NCBI GenBank assembly: GCA_032164245.1
Contig: JAVMKO010000003.1
Location: 84,922,390-84,986,389 of the forward strand
DNA: 64,000 bases
Origin: Sternotherus odoratus
Taxonomy: Eukaryota; Chordata; Testudines; Kinosternidae
Direction: 5' to 3'
Shown here: positions 59,711-64,000 of the stretch, one piece after another
Layout of the letters: the number at the start of each line of letters is the position of its first letter
Numbering within the stretch: the stretch's first letter is position 1
The notes under the pieces: generated by a model
The model's database searches: none
What the model was told of the DNA's origin: nothing
Seen by the model: only the letters and a program-made list of their open reading frames with translations
Program-made: the position numbers and the translations under genes

Positions 59711-62700
59711 TTACTCTCACACAGATATGGCGACTGCATTATTATACAGGTAGATGCAAAAAAACAAACAAACAAAAAGCACCTGACACCTAAAGTTGGA
59801 CCTTCGGTATCTTCAGAAAGTGTAATGACACAAAAAGAAAACATTTTGCATCTCATGTTGCTTAGCAGTAGCTACCAACGTCTGACATAATCTAACACTC
59901 CTAAGAACACACTCCCCAAACAAGAAAATAATACGCTTTCCTCCCAGTATACTCGGCTGTCACAAAAACCAGATGAAACTGTTCAGTTAACTCAGTAATA
60001 AACACACACACACACGTTCCATTCCTGACAACTTGTCAAGTTCAGAGATAAAACACTGCTTCAGCTCTAACTTCTGTACTGGGAAACCAATCAGCAACCA
60101 ATCCAGGTTAATGGGTTTGTTTATAATCATGGATAAATTAGTTACTGACCTACTGGTTTGCTGTAGTTTTTTCTTGAGAGAAGGCAGATTATTGAAAGAC
60201 GCATGATTCCTATTCCTGGACTCTGCTTGATTTCAATACCCTGATTACTTATAAGAAATGGGTCAGTAATGAAGGCAGAGGAACAGAGACATGGACACTG
60301 GACCAAGGCAAGGCTAGCAATACAGAACTCTCATTTAACACTGTCAAATTTAAGTGTACTATAGTTATTTACTCTACAAAATAGTAAAGTAATATTACTT
60401 AAACTGCAGTGTTTGGGATTAGTACTGCAAAACGCTGAGTACTTCCCCCTCCCCCCTCTCAAATAAGTGTGGTCCGTTAACTTGTGAGAGTTCAATAATT
60501 TGACCACAGTATGCTTTACAACAATCTCAGTTTTACGGAGTGCTTTTTCTGCTGGGTAAATCAGTACTGTGAAACCACCTGAAATGCTGTTCTCATTCAG
60601 CTCGATAAGGACCCCAATGGGAGGCTTTTATCTACAGAGATAAAACCCAGCCAATAAGCACGCACTGTGCTCTGCGGTTATCACCACCTGTTCCCAGAAA
60701 TAAGCTCTTAAACGCTTTTGTTCCTTAAAATAAAACAAACTCTACTATCTAGAGGTTAAATATTCAGTACTTGTCCAATGGGGGTGGTTTATGCTTGTTC
60801 TTCATTGCGCTTGCAACTTATGCCTTAATTACGATTGGTCTGTATGTTCTTTTATTGTCTTAAATGAGGAAATGGGGGTGGCGAGATGGCAGGAAAAAAA
60901 ACCTGTTGTAGTGGGGCATCACACAAAAAAGCACAAGCAGCTCTCTTGGAGAAACCTGCACAGCATACTCAGAAACTGAATTATAGAACAGATGAGCTGA
61001 TGGCTGAAACTTCCTAGGATCTTATTTTCACAACTGTGTGTTTTTCTGTCACAAGCATGTAATGCTTTAACATTTATATCATTTTAAATTCCTGGTTCAG
61101 AGTTCATTAAGCACTGATCTAATTGCATTAGTCAGTGATTCAAACATACCCTCATAATGAATCAAAAATATCCAAATATGAATGAAAAGAGAGACCAAAA
61201 CACTTGCTAAATTTAAGTGGATGCAATGATTTCAAATACTTATTTGAAAAAAGGAACTAAGATCACCAATGCCCATTTAAGTATACTTTTAACTACTGTA
61301 GTAACAATAAACAGCTTCCAACAATTGGTTCACCTCTTATCTTCCTTCATGCTCCATCTCCACCCCCTTGCAGGAGAATTTCATTATTAAGACACAACAG
61401 GATCCTGGGGGGGAGGGGAGGAGAGAGGGAGAATCCTTCCACATATGCAGCAAAGAGAAAGGAGTGAAAAGCTCTCTGTGGGATCTCTGAGTGCTCTATT
61501 CTTCTAAATCTTAACTTCATAGTTTGAAGAAGCACGTTCAAACAGAACAGCTATTCTACATACCTTGAATGTAATTAAAACTGAAACATACCAAAAGGTC
61601 ATTGCTAAGGGACCAGGTCTGTACTATGTAACATGATAAAATATCCTGTTTAGTTCAGAAGTGGCACCTAACACCAGAATCAGATAATAAAAGACAAAAA
61701 TTGTCTGCAAAGGGTCCTTTGTACCAAACTAAAAATTCTAATAAAACAAACCAACTCTAAATCTGTCTTGATAAAACTGCATTTATCCTTCCATGAGCTC
61801 CATCAGTGGTTTTGTTTCCTAAAATATCATAGGAGACAGCTTAGCCACAACAATAACATGATTTCTTTTTATACAAAATAGTTCCGCATTTTCCCCAATA
61901 CACATATATTGTAAATATTTCATATAATTTTGCTGCAATTCTTTTTTTTCTCCCCCTTCGACTAAGCCAGAGCTGCCCTTGTGCTCTTAGATACAAAACT
62001 CAACAGAAGACCTGCTCAGCAGGACCCTCTAGTTTACATTTTGAGACATTATTTCTTCTTTAAAGAGGGAAGGGATATTGGCACAGAGCACCAGTGGAAG
62101 CATGCTTGGCACTAGAGAGAAGAATGCAAGGATGCAGAAAACTAGAGCTCTGTCTAATTTCACTTACCAGAATTAGTATTGTCTGGCTAGGTAGTGTTTT
62201 TCAGTTGGTGATAAATAGACACCATCAGAAGATCAGCTTGAGAGCAAAGAGGAAAATAAAATCAATACTGTATAGCTGCAAATGAATTAATTCACTTTTT
62301 CCAAACAAAGGCTGTGCCATTCAGAACAGCAGGTTTTTGCAAGGGATGTTTTCCTTGACTTGTGCACCTTTTGCTCATATACTTTTCTCAACAACCACTC
62401 CATGAACAGCTGGGTGCCTCTGCTTGAATGGACAGAGAAAAGGGGAGGCAAGCAATGATATTAACAGCAGCCAGTTGAGCACTACCATTATAGATTCTTT
62501 CCTCTCTGTCTTCTATCTCAATTTCTATTTACTAATGGAACCTGATTTAAAAAAACCAAACCAAAAACACCCTCATTTTGACTCAGGAATTCTTCTCCCC
62601 ACATGCAGAGGAAAAAAACCTTAGACATTAAAAAAAAAAAAAAGCCCTTTAAGTACTCATCTATTGCACCAATAGCAGTTTTCATCTAAATGGAAGATTT

Positions 62701-63187
62701 AACATCTATAAAGCAAATCTAACTTTTCCTTTGGTTTAATTTTTATCTTCTGCTTTGTATATTAATTGCTTCTCTAGTTCTTTAAAATGTGAGTAATATG
62801 GCAACATTCCATTAATACAAAGCACTGTTTTGCTAAAAAAAACCCCACCCCTGAATAATTAAACTGATGCAGGCTCCCAAGAGTTCTCAAACATGGTCGT
62901 ATCACAACACAAAGACACACCATTATCAGTTACATAGCAAAAAGCACTGCCCATAGTTTATTACTTGAAACAGTACATTTGTCGTAAACGAGATTCACAC
63001 GATCTAATCACACAATCCTAACACACACAAAAAGACACTTTATCCACTTAGATAAGTATTAATCTGATTCAACTACTGAATTTAACCAATATTTTGATTC
63101 CATCTCATATTTATTTTTTCCAAGTATGAGAGAACATAATACTAAGCAACTCAAATCATTAACTAAAAGGACATAATCCATTCTTAC

Positions 63188-63266
63188 TTGGCCAGTAGGA
63201 ATTGTCTTCTCTGTTCATTAACTTTTTCTTGAGGCGCCCACGAAGTTTGATGTGACTGTTCCCCAT
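63188..63266 (-). CDS. NHSL1: NHS-family gene, alternative first coding exon (MGNSH type)
   Basis: Reading the minus strand, an ATG at 63266 opens 26 codons (MGNSHIKLRGRLKKKLMNRE, then DNSYWP) plus one base, followed by a good donor GTAAGA at 63187-63182. The leftover base A is the phase needed to join exon 2 (29533), where A plus CG makes Thr. The peptide is very basic, and Gly2-Asn3-Ser4 could be N-myristoylated, although Ile at position 6 is not ideal for that. The frame stays open upstream to another Met near 63404, so the start is not certain; MGNSH is chosen for the acylation-like context. I infer an alternative promoter start of the gene whose exons 2 and 3 lie about 34 and 53 kb downstream. 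No first-exon homologue was confirmed. Family proteins regulate the Scar/WAVE complex and lamellipodia. Confidence 0.5.
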
Positions 63267-64000
63267 TTTGTTTGAATACAGTGGGATAAGTTCCTCTTCA
63301 TTATCATTACGGTTGGCCTGCCACTTGCTTCTGTGCAAACACCCAACCATCGGGTCTGACGGCAGGCAGTGCACATAAGCAATCATTGTAAAATGCTGCT
63401 CCAAAGGATGTCCTTAGTATTCCCAATGGCTAGTGTGGAGCAGGAGGAGTGGCCTGTCCATAGCTTTTCAAATGGGCAGAAGTAAAGATTATGGAGGACA
63501 AGGATTTTGCTCTCCTTCTCAGTTAAGTAAGCAAAACTATTTAATGTGAGCTGTTTTGAACAGGATTTTATAATCCTTAAAAAATAATCTGACTAAGCAG
63601 ATGATTTTTTAGGTGCTGGATCCAGCAATATTTCTTACTCTCAGCCTGATTTCTGCAGCAAAGAGACACAAAATTATCAGCAGCACAAAGCTGTGAAGCA
63701 GATCTGCAACAGATTTCAAACTTGTTCCTTGGTGCTCCCACTAACGTCTGCTGTTTCTCTTAAGCTTTATCCCAGATTATATGTCACCCTCTAAATAACA
63801 GGTACTATGGACACACACAGATGGTCAGATCTTAGAAGTTTATTCAAGGCTAACTTAGCATGATCACTGCAACATGATCATAACCTGAAAGGAATCTGCA
63901 TTGATTAAGGAAATTTAAATTCCTTCTGCATTGTAGGTTAAAGAAAGTGACAAAAAGAAAGTAAATGTTTGGATTTTTATATATGTGGACTGGAGCAAGG
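63267..64000. other. Region upstream of the MGNSH exon
   Basis: On the minus strand this is the 5' side of the MGNSH exon. It would hold the 5' untranslated region and promoter if that exon is a true first exon. The frame is open to about 63404. I see no TATA box, CpG-rich stretch or repeat that I can name. Confidence 0.35.

Larger units (their letters stand above)
31536..63187 (-). other. Intron or upstream region between the two alternative first exons
   Basis: For the MGNSH isoform this is intron; for the MVVFIN isoform its right part is the promoter side. Repeats are listed individually. The stretches 31540-33700, 34000-35390, 36250-37260, 38030-38950, 39750-40280, 45130-45770, 47180-48200, 48520-49590, 51240-52010, 52890-55620, 55710-56190, 57200-58850 and 59720-63180 show no gene or named repeat that I can support. 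The 32240-32390 region is rich in C and T runs with CCCCGCCC motifs and might be part of the short-isoform promoter; this is weak. Confidence 0.55.

Noticed and set aside
1..64000. CRISPR arrays, operons, tRNA genes, bacterial signals
   Set aside because: None seen. Tandem repeats here are microsatellites or transposon-internal minisatellites, and gene structure is intron-split.

Overview
This window is vertebrate nuclear DNA, most likely from a turtle. It is AT-rich and dominated by introns, with no operons. Its repeats are MIR-type SINEs, CR1 LINE 3' ends, hAT-Charlie-like elements, PIF/Harbinger MITEs, pogo/mariner MITEs, DIRS remnants, and repeats I know from turtle genomes. The turtle call is inference from the repeats; no species call is possible.

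One host gene is visible, on the minus strand. It belongs to the Nance-Horan syndrome (NHS) family and is most probably NHSL1. In transcription order it has an alternative first coding exon starting MGNSH (63266-63188), a second alternative first coding exon starting MVVFIN (31535-31478), a shared exon 2 (29533-29381) and exon 3 (9947-9820). Both first exons end in phase 1 and complete a Thr codon with exon 2. Exon 2 ends in phase 1 and completes a Glu codon with exon 3, which ends in phase 0. The remaining exons lie beyond base 1, and the classical long first exon is not in the window.

The rest is intron and mobile elements. 1-9.8 kb: Harbinger-type MITEs, a foldback repeat, a 5S rRNA-derived retroposon with a 16-bp target-site duplication, a solo LTR, and an internally deleted hAT element that abuts the exon 3 splice donor. 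9.9-29.4 kb: hAT, pogo-type, DIRS-like, MIR and CR1 copies, several nested. 31.5-63.2 kb: more of the same, plus the most striking object, a complete 4.69-kb PIF/Harbinger transposon (40290-44976, TTC duplication). It carries an uninterrupted 447-residue DDE transposase on the minus strand and a two-exon Myb/SANT-like partner gene on the plus strand, the latter broken by one extra base in an A-run. A 914-bp non-autonomous derivative of the same family lies 5.3 kb away (50322-51235).

The Harbinger pair works as a unit in this superfamily: the Myb-like protein helps bring the DDE transposase to DNA. Here the transposase looks intact and its partner does not. No tRNA, functional rRNA, CRISPR or bacterial-type signal was seen. 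Repeat names come from recognition of terminal sequences and protein motifs, not from a database search.
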